The position numbers and the translations under genes are program-made. The notes below the pieces were generated by a model. The model made no database searches and was not told the origin of the DNA. It was given only the letters and a program-made list of their open reading frames with translations. From Rhizobiaceae bacterium CPCC 101076 (GTDB lineage Bacteria; Pseudomonadota; Alphaproteobacteria; Rhizobiales; Methylopilaceae), in NCBI GenBank assembly GCA_003347645.1, contig QDFX01000006.1, positions 145,407-209,406 on the forward strand: DNA of 64,000 nucleotides, given 5' to 3'. This document shows positions 1-9,057 of the stretch, in pieces. Each line of letters opens with the position of its first letter. The stretch's first letter is position 1.

Positions 1-697
1 TCACGCCATGGAATTCGAGGTTTTCCTCCATGGTCATGATCAACTCGCCGAGGCCAAACAGGCCGATGACCGCGACGAGGAAGCTGATTCCGCCGATCAG
101 TGCGTCGAACTCGAAGGTGAGGCGGCTTTCGCCCGAGATCGTGTCGGCGCCGATGGCCGAGCAAGCGAAGCCCAGCATCATCGAGACGAGCGTCTTGAAG
201 GGCGAGCCGCTCGACATGCCGATGAAGCTGGCGAACGCCATGAAGTAGACGGCGAAGTACTCCGCGGCACCGAAACGCAGCGCGAAATTCGCGACCCAGC
301 CGGAGAGCAGCGTGATGACGATGACGCCGGTCAGCGCACCGATGCCGGCGGACGAGAAGGCGAGGGTGAGGGCGCGTACCGCCTGACCCTGCCGCGCCAT
401 CGGATAGCCGTCGAATGTCGTCGCGACGGAGGATGGTTCGCCCGGGATGTTGAACAGGATCGAGGTCGTCGATCCGCCGAAGAGTGCTCCCCAGTACATG
501 CTGGTGAGCAGGATGATCGCCGACACCGGGTCCATGGTGAAGGTGAGCGGCAGAAGCAGCGAGACGCCGTTCGGCGCGCCGAGGCCTGGCAGGACGCCGA
601 CGACGAGGCCGAGCAGTACGCCTGCGACCATGATGAGGATGTGGTGGGTCGTCAGTGCGACGGCGAAGCCGTCCAGAAGCAGGCCGAAATTGCTCAT
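1..697 (-). CDS. tctA: Tripartite tricarboxylate transporter permease TctA (partial, C-terminus outside window)
   Basis: Large membrane subunit of a TTT-family secondary transporter, which imports carboxylates delivered by a periplasmic TctC protein. About 232 N-terminal residues are present; the family is usually about 500. Reading from the ATG at 697, the protein starts MSNFGLLLDGFAVAL and carries the family's glycine-rich N-terminal signature, including GALFGGSTTSILFNIPGEPS and a DGYPMARQG segment, among hydrophobic helices. It lies 10 bases downstream of tctB and is the last gene of the minus-strand order tctC-tctB-tctA. The substrate cannot be read from the sequence. Confidence 0.93.
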   Translation of the reverse strand, partial: MSNFGLLLDGFAVALTTHHILIMVAGVLLGLVVGVLPGLGAPNGVSLLLPLTFTMDPVSAIILLTSMYWGALFGGSTTSILFNIPGEPSSVATTFDGYPMARQGQAVRALTLAFSSAGIGALTGVIVITLLSGWVANFALRFGAAEYFAVYFMAFASFIGMSSGSPFKTLVSMMLGFACSAIGADTISGESRLTFEFDALIGGISFLVAVIGLFGLGELIMTMEENLEFHGV

Positions 698-707
698 CGC
701 GCGTGCC

Positions 708-1190
708 TCAATAGATGCCGAAATAGTTCAGCACCGGCCCCTTGAGGAGCGGCACCATGAACAGCTTTTCGAAGACGACGAAATTGATGACGGCGACCGC
801 CAGGGCGGCTGCGATCGAGGTCGCGAGCTTGAGTTTTCCGGGCACGTACATCGCGTAGAAGATGTAGATCGCCATGCCGATATAGAGGCCGAGCCAGGCG
901 GAGATCGCGGCGAAGGCGACGATCGGCAGGAAGAACAGGACGACGGAGCGGGCGCGCTCGGCATCGAGGAAGGGCGGCTTGCTCTCGGCCGGACGCAGCA
1001 GCGCCTGGCCGCCGATCACGGCGCTGCCGAGGATGATCAGGCAGCCGACATAGAACGGGAAATAGCCCGGCCGCGGCCCGGAATCGTCCCAGGTGATGCC
1101 GTTCTCGAGCGCCCCATAGCAGACGATTGCGCCGAGAAGCGCGGTGATGACGGACGTCGCGATTTCGCTCGTCCTGCGTGAGATTTCCAT
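708..1190 (-). CDS. tctB: Tripartite tricarboxylate transporter small permease TctB
   Basis: Small membrane subunit of the TTT transporter. The 160-residue length fits the family. About four hydrophobic segments are visible (roughly residues 10-28, 45-62, 83-110 and 122-140). The PRPGYFPFYVG segment before the second helix is the usual TctB hallmark. The gene lies between tctC and tctA in one transcription unit, with an 87-base gap from tctC that holds a strong inverted repeat. Confidence 0.92.
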   Translation of the reverse strand: MEISRRTSEIATSVITALLGAIVCYGALENGITWDDSGPRPGYFPFYVGCLIILGSAVIGGQALLRPAESKPPFLDAERARSVVLFFLPIVAFAAISAWLGLYIGMAIYIFYAMYVPGKLKLATSIAAALAVAVINFVVFEKLFMVPLLKGPVLNYFGIY

Positions 1191-1240
1191 CGGCTATCCT
1201 GCCCATCCGTCGCAGCGGAGGTTCGCTTTCTTATGGAAGT

Positions 1241-1270
1241 GGGGCGGCGCCAATCGGCCTGCGCCGCCCC
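1241..1270 (-). repeat. Intercistronic hairpin between tctC and tctB
   Basis: Perfect 10-base inverted repeat GGGGCGGCGC (1241-1250) and GCGCCGCCCC (1261-1270) with a 10-base loop, just after the tctC stop. No T-tract follows on the minus strand, so it is more likely an mRNA-stabilising or partially attenuating hairpin than a full terminator. It would favour tctC over the permease genes. Confidence 0.6.
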
Positions 1271-1277
1271 GATCGGC

Positions 1278-2288
1278 TCAGTCGGCAGTCTTCAGCCAGC
1301 CATTGTCCTTGTAGTAGCCGGAGTAGGCGACCTTGTGCTGGTCGATGAACGCCTTGAACTCGGCGCCGGTCAGCGTGCGCGGGATCTGCGCGCCGCGTGT
1401 CATGTAGCCCTTGAACTCCTCGGTCTGGGCGACCTTCTTGAAGAGCTCGGTGTAGTAGGCGAGGGCGTCCGCCGGGATGCCCTTGGCGGCCCAGATCGTG
1501 CGCGGCTGGGCGAACGACTTCACCGCGATGCCGGCTTCCTGGCAGGTTGGGATCGAGTTCCACGACTGGCCGTCGGCGATGATCGTGGTGTCGGTCAGGC
1601 GGGTTTCCTCGAACACGCAGAGCGGCTTCTGCACGCCGGCCTTCCACTGCTCGACGCTCTCGCTCGGATTGTTGACGTTGGCCTGGATGTGGCCGCCCGC
1701 GACCTGGACGGCCGCTTCGCTGCCGCTCTTGTAGGGGATGTAGGAGAGGTCGATGCCGGCCGACTTCTCGATCAAAGTCGTCAGCGTCTCGTCGGCTTCC
1801 TTGGCCTTGGCGCCGCCGACCTTGATCGTACCGGGCGCTTCCTTGGCCTTGGCGATGAAGCCCTTAACGTCCTCGATGCCAGAGGACTTCGGGTTCACCC
1901 ACAGGATGAACGGATCGAAGGTCATCGCCGCGACCGGCTCGAGGTCGTTGAGGCTGTAGGAGAGCTTGTTGGCGAGCGGGAGCACATAGGCGTCCTGCGT
2001 GCCGAAGAAGAGCTTGTAGGGGTCGCCGCCAGAGGTCTTGGCATAGATGAAGGTCTCGGCACCGCTGCCGCCGGCCTTGTTGCTGACGATGATCGGATCG
2101 CTGAGCAGATTGCCCTTCGACAGCGCCGACTGGACGACACGCGCAAAGGTGTCGGTGCCGCCGCCCGGACCTGCCGCCGCGACGAATTCGATCGGACGCT
2201 CGGGCTTCCACTCGGCCGCGGCGGGAGCCGCGATGGCGAGCGTCGCCGCAGCGGTCAGCGCGGCCAATTTGAGAGAATTCACGGTCAT
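1278..2288 (-). CDS. tctC: TctC/Bug-family periplasmic solute-binding protein
   Basis: Periplasmic receptor of the TTT transporter, 336 residues, typical of the Bug family. Residues 1-25 form a Sec signal ending APAAAEW. The mature start has the family's WKPERPIEFVAAAGPGGGTD segment, the loop that contacts carboxylate ligands. It is the first gene of the tctCBA unit, so its promoter should lie in the AT-rich stretch near 2365-2394. The ligand is unknown: this very large family binds citrate, glutarate, nicotinate and other acids. Confidence 0.93.
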   Translation of the reverse strand: MTVNSLKLAALTAAATLAIAAPAAAEWKPERPIEFVAAAGPGGGTDTFARVVQSALSKGNLLSDPIIVSNKAGGSGAETFIYAKTSGGDPYKLFFGTQDAYVLPLANKLSYSLNDLEPVAAMTFDPFILWVNPKSSGIEDVKGFIAKAKEAPGTIKVGGAKAKEADETLTTLIEKSAGIDLSYIPYKSGSEAAVQVAGGHIQANVNNPSESVEQWKAGVQKPLCVFEETRLTDTTIIADGQSWNSIPTCQEAGIAVKSFAQPRTIWAAKGIPADALAYYTELFKKVAQTEEFKGYMTRGAQIPRTLTGAEFKAFIDQHKVAYSGYYKDNGWLKTAD

Positions 2289-2364
2289 GTTCGCTCCCTG
2301 GTGAATGCTTCTGGTCGGGACGCGCCGTGAAGGACGCCGTAGCCAAACCTGTTTCGCATCAATA

Positions 2365-2394
2365 ATTATAAATACGATTTTGCATGGCTGGCAA
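2365..2394 (-). promoter_or_regulatory. Candidate promoter for tctCBA
   Basis: On the minus strand a TTGCCA (2394-2389) and a TATAAT (2370-2365) are 18 bases apart in an unusually AT-rich stretch 77 bases upstream of tctC. The -10 matches the consensus exactly; the -35 is partial. Confidence 0.4.
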
Positions 2395-2462
2395 ACGCTT
2401 TTGGTATGACTCCCGGTCGCACCGTGGCTTTAGGGGATCGGAAAACCTGGGAGGAAATGAAT

Positions 2463-2990
2463 ATGGCTTTGTACGCGCTGAACGAATTCCAGCCGGAGAT
2501 CGCCGATGCCGATCGCCTGTGGATCGCGCCCGACGCCCATGTTGTCGGGCGGGTGAAGCTCGGCCTCGATGTCAGCGTCTGGTTCGGCGCGATTGTACGC
2601 GGCGACAACGATCAGATCGCGATCGGGGACGGCAGCAATGTTCAGGACGGTGCGGTGCTCCATGCCGATCCGGGCTTTCCGCTGACGCTCGGCCCGAATG
2701 TCACGATCGGCCACCGGGCCATCGTCCACGGCTGCTCGATCGGCGAGAACTCTCTGATCGGGATGGGCGCAACGGTTCTCAACGGTGCACAAATCGGGCG
2801 CAACTGCATTGTCGGGGCCAATGCCCTCGTGACTGAGGGGAAGGTCTTTCCGGACAATTCCCTGATTGTAGGGACGCCGGCCAAGGCGATCCGTTCAATT
2901 TCCGAGGAAAATGCCGCCCAGCTCGCTTATGTCGCGTCGCATTATGTAGGGAACGCGGACCGCTTCAGGTCCGGCCTCCGGAGAATTTAA
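2463..2990 (+). CDS. Gamma-type carbonic anhydrase family protein
   Basis: Left-handed beta-helix (hexapeptide repeat) protein of the YrdA/CaiE/gamma-carbonic anhydrase family, expected to be a zinc trimer hydrating CO2 or acting on a CoA thioester. From the ATG at 2463 it is 175 residues, the family norm. GGGAGG lies 8 bases upstream of 2463 but only 2 bases from the alternative ATG at 2457, which favours 2463. The three putative zinc histidines are visible in GAVLHAD and IGHRAIVHG, and VRGDN carries the conserved arginine and aspartate. It is divergent from tctC. No functional link to its neighbours is visible. Confidence 0.9.
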   Translation: MALYALNEFQPEIADADRLWIAPDAHVVGRVKLGLDVSVWFGAIVRGDNDQIAIGDGSNVQDGAVLHADPGFPLTLGPNVTIGHRAIVHGCSIGENSLIGMGATVLNGAQIGRNCIVGANALVTEGKVFPDNSLIVGTPAKAIRSISEENAAQLAYVASHYVGNADRFRSGLRRI

Positions 2991-3090
2991 GCAAGTTCCG
3001 GATTTCGATCCCGGCAAGACTGGTTTCATTATCGAAGATGCGCGATTGTTCGGATGAAAATCGTCGACGCGCAGATCGAATCTCGGCCGC

Positions 3091-3852
3091 ATGAAACTTT
3101 CCAAAGGTGATCGCCAGTCGCGGATTCTTTCCGAACTTGGCCGCAGTCCCAGTCTTCGTGTCGCCGATCTTGCGGCCCGCCTGACCGTTTCCACCGAAAC
3201 CATCCGCCGCGACCTGGATGAACTGACCGAACAGGGACTGTTGAACCGCACCTATGGCGGCGCGGTCCGCCCCCTCTCGACCGAGCCCTCGGTCACCGAG
3301 CGCCACAGCCTCCTCGTCAGCGAAAGAGAGCGGATTGGCCGTGCAGCATTGCCCCTGATCCATGCCGGCCACACCATCATGATCGGATCTGGCTCGACAA
3401 CGACCCATGTCGCTCGTCGCATCGCGATCGAGGCGAAGAACATCACCGTCATCACCCATTCGTTCGGCGTCGCGACGGTTCTCGCGCTCAATCCGACGAT
3501 CAAGGTGCTGATGCTGCCGGGCGACTATCTCGCCAGCGAAGGCGCGACAGTGGGCGTCCACACCGTGTCGTTCCTCAACGGCTTCTATGCCGACTTCGCC
3601 ATCCTCGGCGCGAGCGGTCTCTCGCCGGACGGGCCTTCGGAGGCCTTGGTGGAATGCGGCGCGGTCTACAGCGCGATGACGATGCGAGCTGCTCAGACGA
3701 TCGTCGTGGCCGACAATTCGAAATTCGACCGCATCTTCCCGGCTCGCTACGCATCGTGGCGCCAGGTGAACCACCTCGTCACCGATGTCGCGCCAGAAGG
3801 CGTGCTGCTGTCGAGCATCCAGCAGAACAGCATCAATCTGGTGGTCGGTTAA
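3091..3852 (+). CDS. DeoR/GlpR-family transcriptional regulator
   Basis: Repressor with an N-terminal DeoR winged helix (residues about 8-60, containing STETIRRDLDELTEQG) and a C-terminal sugar-phosphate-sensing DeoRC domain (about 80-235, with SGSTTTHVARR and the late VVADNSKF motif). Its 253 residues match the family. It is alone on the plus strand and points towards the convergent isochorismatase gene across a palindromic repeat. Effectors of this family are usually phosphorylated sugars or polyols. The nearby kinase/phospho-lyase module could provide a phosphorylated ligand, but that is inference. Confidence 0.9.
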   Translation: MKLSKGDRQSRILSELGRSPSLRVADLAARLTVSTETIRRDLDELTEQGLLNRTYGGAVRPLSTEPSVTERHSLLVSERERIGRAALPLIHAGHTIMIGSGSTTTHVARRIAIEAKNITVITHSFGVATVLALNPTIKVLMLPGDYLASEGATVGVHTVSFLNGFYADFAILGASGLSPDGPSEALVECGAVYSAMTMRAAQTIVVADNSKFDRIFPARYASWRQVNHLVTDVAPEGVLLSSIQQNSINLVVG

Positions 3853-3860
3853 CGCGCTAG

Positions 3861-3920
3861 CCCGTCATGCTCCGGCTTGACCGGAGCATCCATGTGGGTC
3901 CTCCGGTCAAGCCGGAGGGA
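3861..3920. repeat. Dispersed palindromic element between convergent genes
   Basis: Two hairpins lie back to back: ATGCTCCGG-CTTGA-CCGGAGCAT (3867-3889) and CTCCGG-TCAAG-CCGGAG (3901-3917). The arms of the two hairpins also match each other. It sits exactly between the convergent deoR-type and isochorismatase genes and may act as a bidirectional terminator. This is the style of short intergenic palindromes common in Rhizobiales chromosomes. Confidence 0.65.
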
Positions 3921-3926
3921 CGACGA

Positions 3927-4616
3927 CTAAGGCAAATATCCCACGAGTTCGTCGGCGTTCATCACGCTCGCGTAGATCATGTTGATGATCTCGATCTCGC
4001 GGTCGTGCAGCTCCTGGCTTCCCGCCGCGCAGCCATCCTCCACCACGATCACGTCGAAGCTCTCGTCGGCCAGACTACGCACGGTCGAGGACACGCACTG
4101 GTCGGTGAAGATGCCGACGCACACGACATGGGTGACGCCGAGATTGGTCAGGATGAGCCGCAGATTGGTTCCGGTCAGTGCGCTGTCGGTCGTCTTGGTG
4201 ACGACTATCTCCTCGCCGATCGGCTCGACCGAATCCGGGATCTGCGACTCGTAGAAATTCTTCGGAAGGAGCAGGTCGTTCCAGCCCGGCTTCTTCTGAC
4301 TCAGCGAGCGGTCGCGGCCATCCTTCAAATGGCATGCGATGCGGGCGAACAGGACATCGAGGCCGCGTCCCCGGAACTCGCCCAGAAGCCGCTGGATCGT
4401 CGGGATGACGGTGCCGTGCATGCGCTGATGGAACGGCGTCCAGGCGTGGTAGTGGTCGAGTTCGAAGCCCTCGAGCGTCGCCGGATCGGGACGGTCGAGG
4501 TACGTGTTCTGGACATCGATGACGAGCAGAGCGACCTTGCCGTTTTCCAGCACGGGGTCGAGCGGCTCCGGCGCTCCGTCGTAATAGAAGGAACGATACG
4601 AGGTCTTCCAGCTCAC
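3927..4616 (-). CDS. Isochorismatase-family cysteine hydrolase
   Basis: Amidase/hydrolase of the isochorismatase fold, 229 residues. The catalytic triad is visible: Asp in LLVIDVQNTY, Lys in VVTKTTDSAL and Cys in GIFTDQCVSSTVR. The family hydrolyses isochorismate, nicotinamide, N-carbamoyl compounds, biuret or ureidoacrylate. It is the last gene of the minus-strand ABC transporter operon (13 bases after the permease), so its substrate is probably what the transporter imports or a derivative. The substrate cannot be assigned from sequence. Confidence 0.88.
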   Translation of the reverse strand: MSWKTSYRSFYYDGAPEPLDPVLENGKVALLVIDVQNTYLDRPDPATLEGFELDHYHAWTPFHQRMHGTVIPTIQRLLGEFRGRGLDVLFARIACHLKDGRDRSLSQKKPGWNDLLLPKNFYESQIPDSVEPIGEEIVVTKTTDSALTGTNLRLILTNLGVTHVVCVGIFTDQCVSSTVRSLADESFDVIVVEDGCAAGSQELHDREIEIINMIYASVMNADELVGYLP

Positions 4617-4629
4617 GATTGGCCCCTGA

Positions 4630-5430
4630 TCATTCGGCGGCGCGGCGGCGGATCAGCATCATCGCCAACCCGCCGAGGAGAAGGACGGTAGCGGCGGCGA
4701 GCGTCGACATCGTGCCGAGCGCCGGCACCATCGGCGTGTAGCCCGCGACCATCTTCGAATAGAGCCATTTCGGCACCGTCGAGTCCGCGCCGGCGGTGTA
4801 GAGCGACAGCGGGAAATTGCCCCATGACAGCAGGAAGGCGAACAAGGCTCCCGACCAGATGCCGGGCCAGAGGATCGGCAGCGTGATCTCGCGCAGAATG
4901 AACAGGCGGCTCGCGCCGAGATCCGACGCTGCGTCCTCCAGAACGGGATCGAAACTGTAGACCTGGATCGCGATGACGAGCGTCACGACAGGCACGATCC
5001 AGACGAGATGGGCGACAGCCGCTGTCTGCCAGCTCGGCGCGAGGCCGAGCGAGTTGAACCAGAGCAGCAAAGCGAGACCGAGCACCGGCTGCGGGAAGAA
5101 GATCGGGAGCAGGAGAAGCTTCTGGTAGAGCTTACGGCCCTTCCATTCGTAGCGCGCGAAGGCGAGGGCGCCGAAGAAGGCGATGACGACCGAGATCACG
5201 GTGACGATGCCGGCGATCAGCAGCGAATTCTGGACGATCGTCGCGATCTCGAAGGAGTCGATCGTCCGCTGCCACCACTCGCCGGAATATTCCTTCACCG
5301 GGAAGCCGAAATAGCGGCCCCTCGACAAGCCGGCGAGCGCACCACAGGCAATTGGCAGATAGATCATCAGGACGACGAAGCCGGTCCACAGACCGATGAA
5401 GAGTCCGGAGCGGCGCTTTTCCATGTCCAT
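4630..5430 (-). CDS. ABC transporter permease, PotC type
   Basis: Inner-membrane permease of a spermidine/putrescine/opine-type importer, 266 residues with six hydrophobic segments. The cytoplasmic EAA loop is EDAASDLGASRLFILREITL, which docks on the ATPase. The gene starts one base after the previous permease ends, so translation is coupled. It belongs to the operon solute-binding protein, ATPase, two permeases, cysteine hydrolase. Confidence 0.92.
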   Translation of the reverse strand: MDMEKRRSGLFIGLWTGFVVLMIYLPIACGALAGLSRGRYFGFPVKEYSGEWWQRTIDSFEIATIVQNSLLIAGIVTVISVVIAFFGALAFARYEWKGRKLYQKLLLLPIFFPQPVLGLALLLWFNSLGLAPSWQTAAVAHLVWIVPVVTLVIAIQVYSFDPVLEDAASDLGASRLFILREITLPILWPGIWSGALFAFLLSWGNFPLSLYTAGADSTVPKWLYSKMVAGYTPMVPALGTMSTLAAATVLLLGGLAMMLIRRRAAE

Positions 5431-5431
5431 G

Positions 5432-6340
5432 TCAGCGCTTTCCGAGAATGCGGTCGAGGTCGAGTTTCGACATCACGAACAACGCCAGCCCGCTGATGAT
5501 GATCATCAGAAGCACGGCAAGTGCCGAGCCGAGCGGCCAGTTCTGCGAATAGGTGAACGCGATCTCGATATCGTGGGTGATCATAATGACGGACTGGCCG
5601 CCGAGGATCTTCGCCTCGGCGACCGCGCCGGCCGCCAGAACGAAGGTCAGCAGCATGCCGATCAGGATGCCCGGCATCGCCAGTGGCAGCTCGATCTCAC
5701 GCCAGATCATCAGCCTGCCAGCGCCGAGATCGCGGGCGGCGTCGACGAGGTCGCGCGGCACCATTGCGAGGCCGAGCGTCATCGGAAACAGCATGAACGG
5801 CAGGTAGACGTAGACCATGCCGAACAGGATGATGCCGGGCGTGAACAGAACCTCCGGGCCGCCTGCCAGGCCAAGTGTCTTCAGCGTTCCGTCGAGCACG
5901 CCGTTCTTGATGAAAAACAGCGTCCAGCCGTAGAGGCGGACGTTCTCCGAAACGAAAAGCGGGAAGACGAAAAGCACGCTGATCAGGCCGGACCACTTTC
6001 CGAACACGCGGTTGAGGCCATAGGCAATCGGATAGGCCACGAGCGCCAGCAGCACGACGGTGCAGAAGGCGAAAGCCAGCGACCAGGCGAACGACATCCA
6101 GACAGTGTTGGAGGAGTCGAAGATCGTCGCGAAGTTTTCCAGCGTGAACGAGCGGAACACATCGAAGCTGCGTGGCGTCGCGAACGCATAGGCGACCACC
6201 GTCAGCAGCGGGGCTATGAAGCCGAGCAGCAGGAACAGGATGACGGGGCTGGCGCAGCGCAGCCCGGCCGGGATCGCGACTGTCCGCTTCGGTGCCGACT
6301 GGCTTTCGGTCCTCGGAGCGGCGAGGGCAACGTCTGCCAT
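5432..6340 (-). CDS. ABC transporter permease, PotB type
   Basis: Second permease of the importer, 302 residues from the ATG at 6340. That ATG shares one base with the ATPase stop (TGATG), which fixes the start even though the frame stays open further upstream. After a short cytoplasmic leader (MADVALAAP), six hydrophobic segments follow, with the EAA loop VDAARDLGAGRLMIWREIEL. It pairs with the PotC-type permease to form the heterodimeric channel. Confidence 0.92.
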   Translation of the reverse strand: MADVALAAPRTESQSAPKRTVAIPAGLRCASPVILFLLLGFIAPLLTVVAYAFATPRSFDVFRSFTLENFATIFDSSNTVWMSFAWSLAFAFCTVVLLALVAYPIAYGLNRVFGKWSGLISVLFVFPLFVSENVRLYGWTLFFIKNGVLDGTLKTLGLAGGPEVLFTPGIILFGMVYVYLPFMLFPMTLGLAMVPRDLVDAARDLGAGRLMIWREIELPLAMPGILIGMLLTFVLAAGAVAEAKILGGQSVIMITHDIEIAFTYSQNWPLGSALAVLLMIIISGLALFVMSKLDLDRILGKR

Positions 6341-7461
6341 CAGGCCGCCACCACGATGGCGTCGGTGGCGTCCCAGCCGACGAGCACGGGTGTGTCCAGC
6401 GTGCCCTTCCAGCCATTGCCGCGTGACAGCTCGACCAGCAGCGTCTTGTCCCCGACGCGCACCTGATACTGGATGCGCGAGCCGAGCGAATATTCGTTGT
6501 AGATCGTGCCGTTCATCGCGTTGTCGGCAGCGCCGGGCTTGTCGACGAAACGAAGGAATTCCGGACGCACCACGACCGCGACCTTCGTCGCGTCGGTGAG
6601 AGCGGACGGGAGCTTGAGCTTGATCGGTGCGCCGCCTTCGGCTGCGACCCATTCCCCGGCCGAACTCTTGACCGCCTCGATGACGTTCACCTCGCCCACA
6701 AACTCGGAGACGAAGCGGTCGGCCGGGCGGCTGTATATCTCCTCCGGCGTACCGACCTGGACCAGGCGGCCGGCGCGCATCACGCCGATGCGGTCGGACA
6801 TCACCATCGCCTCTTCGAGGGAATGGGTGATGTAGATGAAGGTCTTGCCGGTCTCCTTGTGGAGGTCCTTCAACTCCTTCTCGAGCACCTTCTTCAGCTT
6901 GTAGTCGAGCGCGGACAGCGGCTCGTCGAAGAACAGGACGTCGGGGTCGTAGGCGAAGGCGCGTGCGAGGGCGACACGCTGCTTCTCGCCGCCTGAGCAC
7001 TTCATGACATTCTTGCCGTAATAGCTTTCCGGCAGGCGCAGCATGCGCAGCAGTTCGAGAGCGCGCTCCTTGCGCTTGGCCGGAGCGATGTTCTTCACCT
7101 TCAGCGGAAATTCGATGTTTTCGCCGACAGTCTTGTGCGGGAACAGCGCAAGCGACTGGAAGACGAGGCAGGTCGGGCGCTTGTTTGCCGGCACGTCGTT
7201 GATGAGCTCGCCGCGCAGCGTGATGTTGCCTTCGGAGGGCGCTTCCATGCCTGCCAGCATGCGCAGCAGCGTCGTCTTGCCGGAGCCCGACGGCCCGACG
7301 ATCGTCAGGAACTCGCCTTCGACGATATCGAGGTCGATCCGTTCGACCGCGGCGAAATCACCGAAGGTCTTGCGGACGCCTACGAGCTGCAGGACAGGGA
7401 GGGGCTGGGCGCCGCTCGGCTTCGCGACGTCCGACTGCTCTTTCACCAGGGCCAATCCCAT
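6340..7461 (-). CDS. ABC transporter ATP-binding protein, PotA type
   Basis: ATPase of the importer, 373 residues. The nucleotide-binding domain covers about residues 23-255, with Walker A GPSGSGKTT, Walker B VLFFDEPLSALD and the switch histidine in YITHSLEEA. A C-terminal TOBE domain (about 290-365) is typical of the PotA/MalK branch. The signature reads CSGGEKQRVALARA, so the usual leucine is cysteine and the usual glutamine is glutamate. Its start lies 122 bases after the solute-binding protein gene, across a double-hairpin repeat. Confidence 0.93.
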   Translation of the reverse strand: MGLALVKEQSDVAKPSGAQPLPVLQLVGVRKTFGDFAAVERIDLDIVEGEFLTIVGPSGSGKTTLLRMLAGMEAPSEGNITLRGELINDVPANKRPTCLVFQSLALFPHKTVGENIEFPLKVKNIAPAKRKERALELLRMLRLPESYYGKNVMKCSGGEKQRVALARAFAYDPDVLFFDEPLSALDYKLKKVLEKELKDLHKETGKTFIYITHSLEEAMVMSDRIGVMRAGRLVQVGTPEEIYSRPADRFVSEFVGEVNVIEAVKSSAGEWVAAEGGAPIKLKLPSALTDATKVAVVVRPEFLRFVDKPGAADNAMNGTIYNEYSLGSRIQYQVRVGDKTLLVELSRGNGWKGTLDTPVLVGWDATDAIVVAA

Positions 7462-7485
7462 TCCACAAACTCCACATCCACCGGA

Positions 7486-7567
7486 CCCTCATCCCCGGGC
7501 CTGATCCGGGGATCCAGAAGCCTTGCCCTCGAACCCTGGATGGCCGGGTCGAGCCCGGCCATGAGGG
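7486..7567. repeat. Palindromic repeat between solute-binding protein and ATPase genes
   Basis: Nested inverted repeats: outer CCCTCAT (7486-7492)/ATGAGGG (7561-7567), and inner GGCCGGG-TCGAG-CCCGGCC (7542-7560), ATCCAG/CTGGAT and CCCCGG/CCGGGG. This is a dispersed repeat of the rhizobial type inside an operon, where it can protect the upstream solute-binding protein message and damp the downstream genes. Confidence 0.65.
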
Positions 7568-7583
7568 AGAAAGGTCCGCCTGT

Positions 7584-8732
7584 TCAGCCGCGCAGGCGCT
7601 TGGCCGCCGTCATGATGTCGAGCGCCTTGTCGTAGTCCGGGACGATGTCGTACTCGGCCGAGCGCGACATTTCCTCTTCGAGGCTGTCGTACTGGATCGC
7701 GTCGAGCTCTTCCTTGGTGAAGAGGTCGAAGCAGGACTTGTTGCCCATCTGGGCGACCGGGTTGAACGTGCCCTCGGCGAAGGCGACGGTGTGCGCCACC
7801 TTCGGGTCCTGGACGTATTTCAGGAACTCGGTCGCGAGCGGCGACAGGTTCGGATTGTTGACGGTCGAGGTGATCTCGATCCAGGAGATGCCGCCCTTGC
7901 CGTCGATCGGTCCCTTGAGCGGCGTCACGGCGCGCATTTCCGGGTAGCCGTCGGCACGGGCCGGGGAGACGGAATAGGTGCCGCCGGTGAGATGGCAGTC
8001 GATCTCGCCCGAGATCAGCGCCTGGTTCATTGTGGCGATGTCGCCGACCATCTTGGCGCCCTTGAAGACGCGCTGGGCCGTCTCGTCGAACTTCTTCATC
8101 TCCTCGGGAGTGTGTTCCTTGAACGGGTTGATGCCCGCGACCATGAAGATGTTGAAGACGTTCCAGTCGTCGGATTCGAGGATGCCGTACTTGCCGGCGA
8201 GCTTCGGATCGTTGAACAGGTCCCAGCCCTGTTCCTCGGCGGTCTTGCGGCTGATCTTCTTGGTGTTGACGACGAAGCTGTAGGGTCCGAACCTTTGGGC
8301 CATGCCGAGCAGGTCCTTGCCGTCGTCGCTCATCGCCCATTTGTAGGGCGCCTTGAACTCCGGCAGCATCTTGTCGAAGAACGGCTCGAACTCGGCCTTC
8401 GGCAGGGGCTTGATGAGACCAGCCGGCGCCATGATCTTGCGCGCCCAGGGATTGTTGACGTTGATCAGGTCCCAGACATTCGTCTCGCCGGCGCGCAGGC
8501 GGTTGATCATGGTTGGGTCGTTGGTCAGGCTCTCTGCCTTCACCGTCGCCTTTTCCGAACCACGGAACGGGTCGAGCACCTGGGCGGAGTTGTAGCCCTC
8601 CCAGCAGAGGATGTTCAGTTCCTTCGCCCGTCCGGCGGCGAAGGCCTTGCCCGCCATGCCGAACGGTCCCACCGCCGCGACCGCGCCGGCACCCATGATC
8701 TGAAGCAGATTGCGTCTCGAAATCTCGGTCAT
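7584..8732 (-). CDS. PotD-type extracellular solute-binding protein (Tat-exported)
   Basis: Periplasmic binding protein of the polyamine/opine ABC importer, 382 residues from the ATG at 8732. The N-terminus has a twin-arginine signal (SRRNLLQIMG, a hydrophobic stretch, then AFA). The frame is open further upstream, but the twin-arginine position favours 8732. The mature protein starts with ELNILCWEGYN, the usual PotD-like first strand. It is the first gene of the operon; an inverted repeat shared with the kinase operon lies upstream (8792-8831). The ligand is probably cationic or an amino alcohol (inference). Confidence 0.92.
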   Translation of the reverse strand: MTEISRRNLLQIMGAGAVAAVGPFGMAGKAFAAGRAKELNILCWEGYNSAQVLDPFRGSEKATVKAESLTNDPTMINRLRAGETNVWDLINVNNPWARKIMAPAGLIKPLPKAEFEPFFDKMLPEFKAPYKWAMSDDGKDLLGMAQRFGPYSFVVNTKKISRKTAEEQGWDLFNDPKLAGKYGILESDDWNVFNIFMVAGINPFKEHTPEEMKKFDETAQRVFKGAKMVGDIATMNQALISGEIDCHLTGGTYSVSPARADGYPEMRAVTPLKGPIDGKGGISWIEITSTVNNPNLSPLATEFLKYVQDPKVAHTVAFAEGTFNPVAQMGNKSCFDLFTKEELDAIQYDSLEEEMSRSAEYDIVPDYDKALDIMTAAKRLRG

Positions 8733-9057
8733 CGCTCTGTCCCCGTCGCCCGTCAGCGGGCAGAAGCGTGAGCGCGCCGTCGCGCCCAGCAATGTTGGAA
8801 GTCTGACCTCATGATGTGAGGTTTACAACATTTTTCTGATGCGACATTCTGCATGAGAAAACCGTCCAACGCGGTTTCAGGCATTCGTATTGCGTCGATC
8901 ATGCCAGTTCCGGATTTCTCTACGCCGTGGGAATTTCAAGCGGATAGGTTTGCTTTGCCTCTAGGCAGGCAGCGCCAAGGGTTGCTGCTTTTCTAGTCAG
9001 AGGCGGTTCGAGCCTATCTGTGGCGTCCAACATCGAGTGATCAAAAGAGAGGCAAAA
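8733..9057. promoter_or_regulatory. Divergent regulatory region, ABC operon / SDR gene
   Basis: Intergenic region of 325 bases between divergent genes. It holds ATGTTG (8792-8797) and CAACAT (8826-8831) flanking ACCTCA-TGATG-TGAGGT (8806-8822), a second small palindrome TGCCT-CT-AGGCA (8956-8967), and CCAACAT (9027-9033) just before the SDR gene. The ATGTTGGAAG word recurs at 12374 before the kinase gene. These look like operator elements. No protein-coding frame is convincing here. Confidence 0.5.

Noticed and set aside
8..745. Long plus-strand reading frame over tctA
   Set aside because: Composition (rich in R, D, E, A) is typical of the antisense of a GC-rich gene; the minus strand encodes clear TctA.
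5432..7000. 522-residue minus-strand frame covering a permease
   Set aside because: Only the last 302 residues are the permease; the upstream part is an out-of-frame reading of the ATPase gene. The TGATG junction at 6338-6342 fixes the true start.
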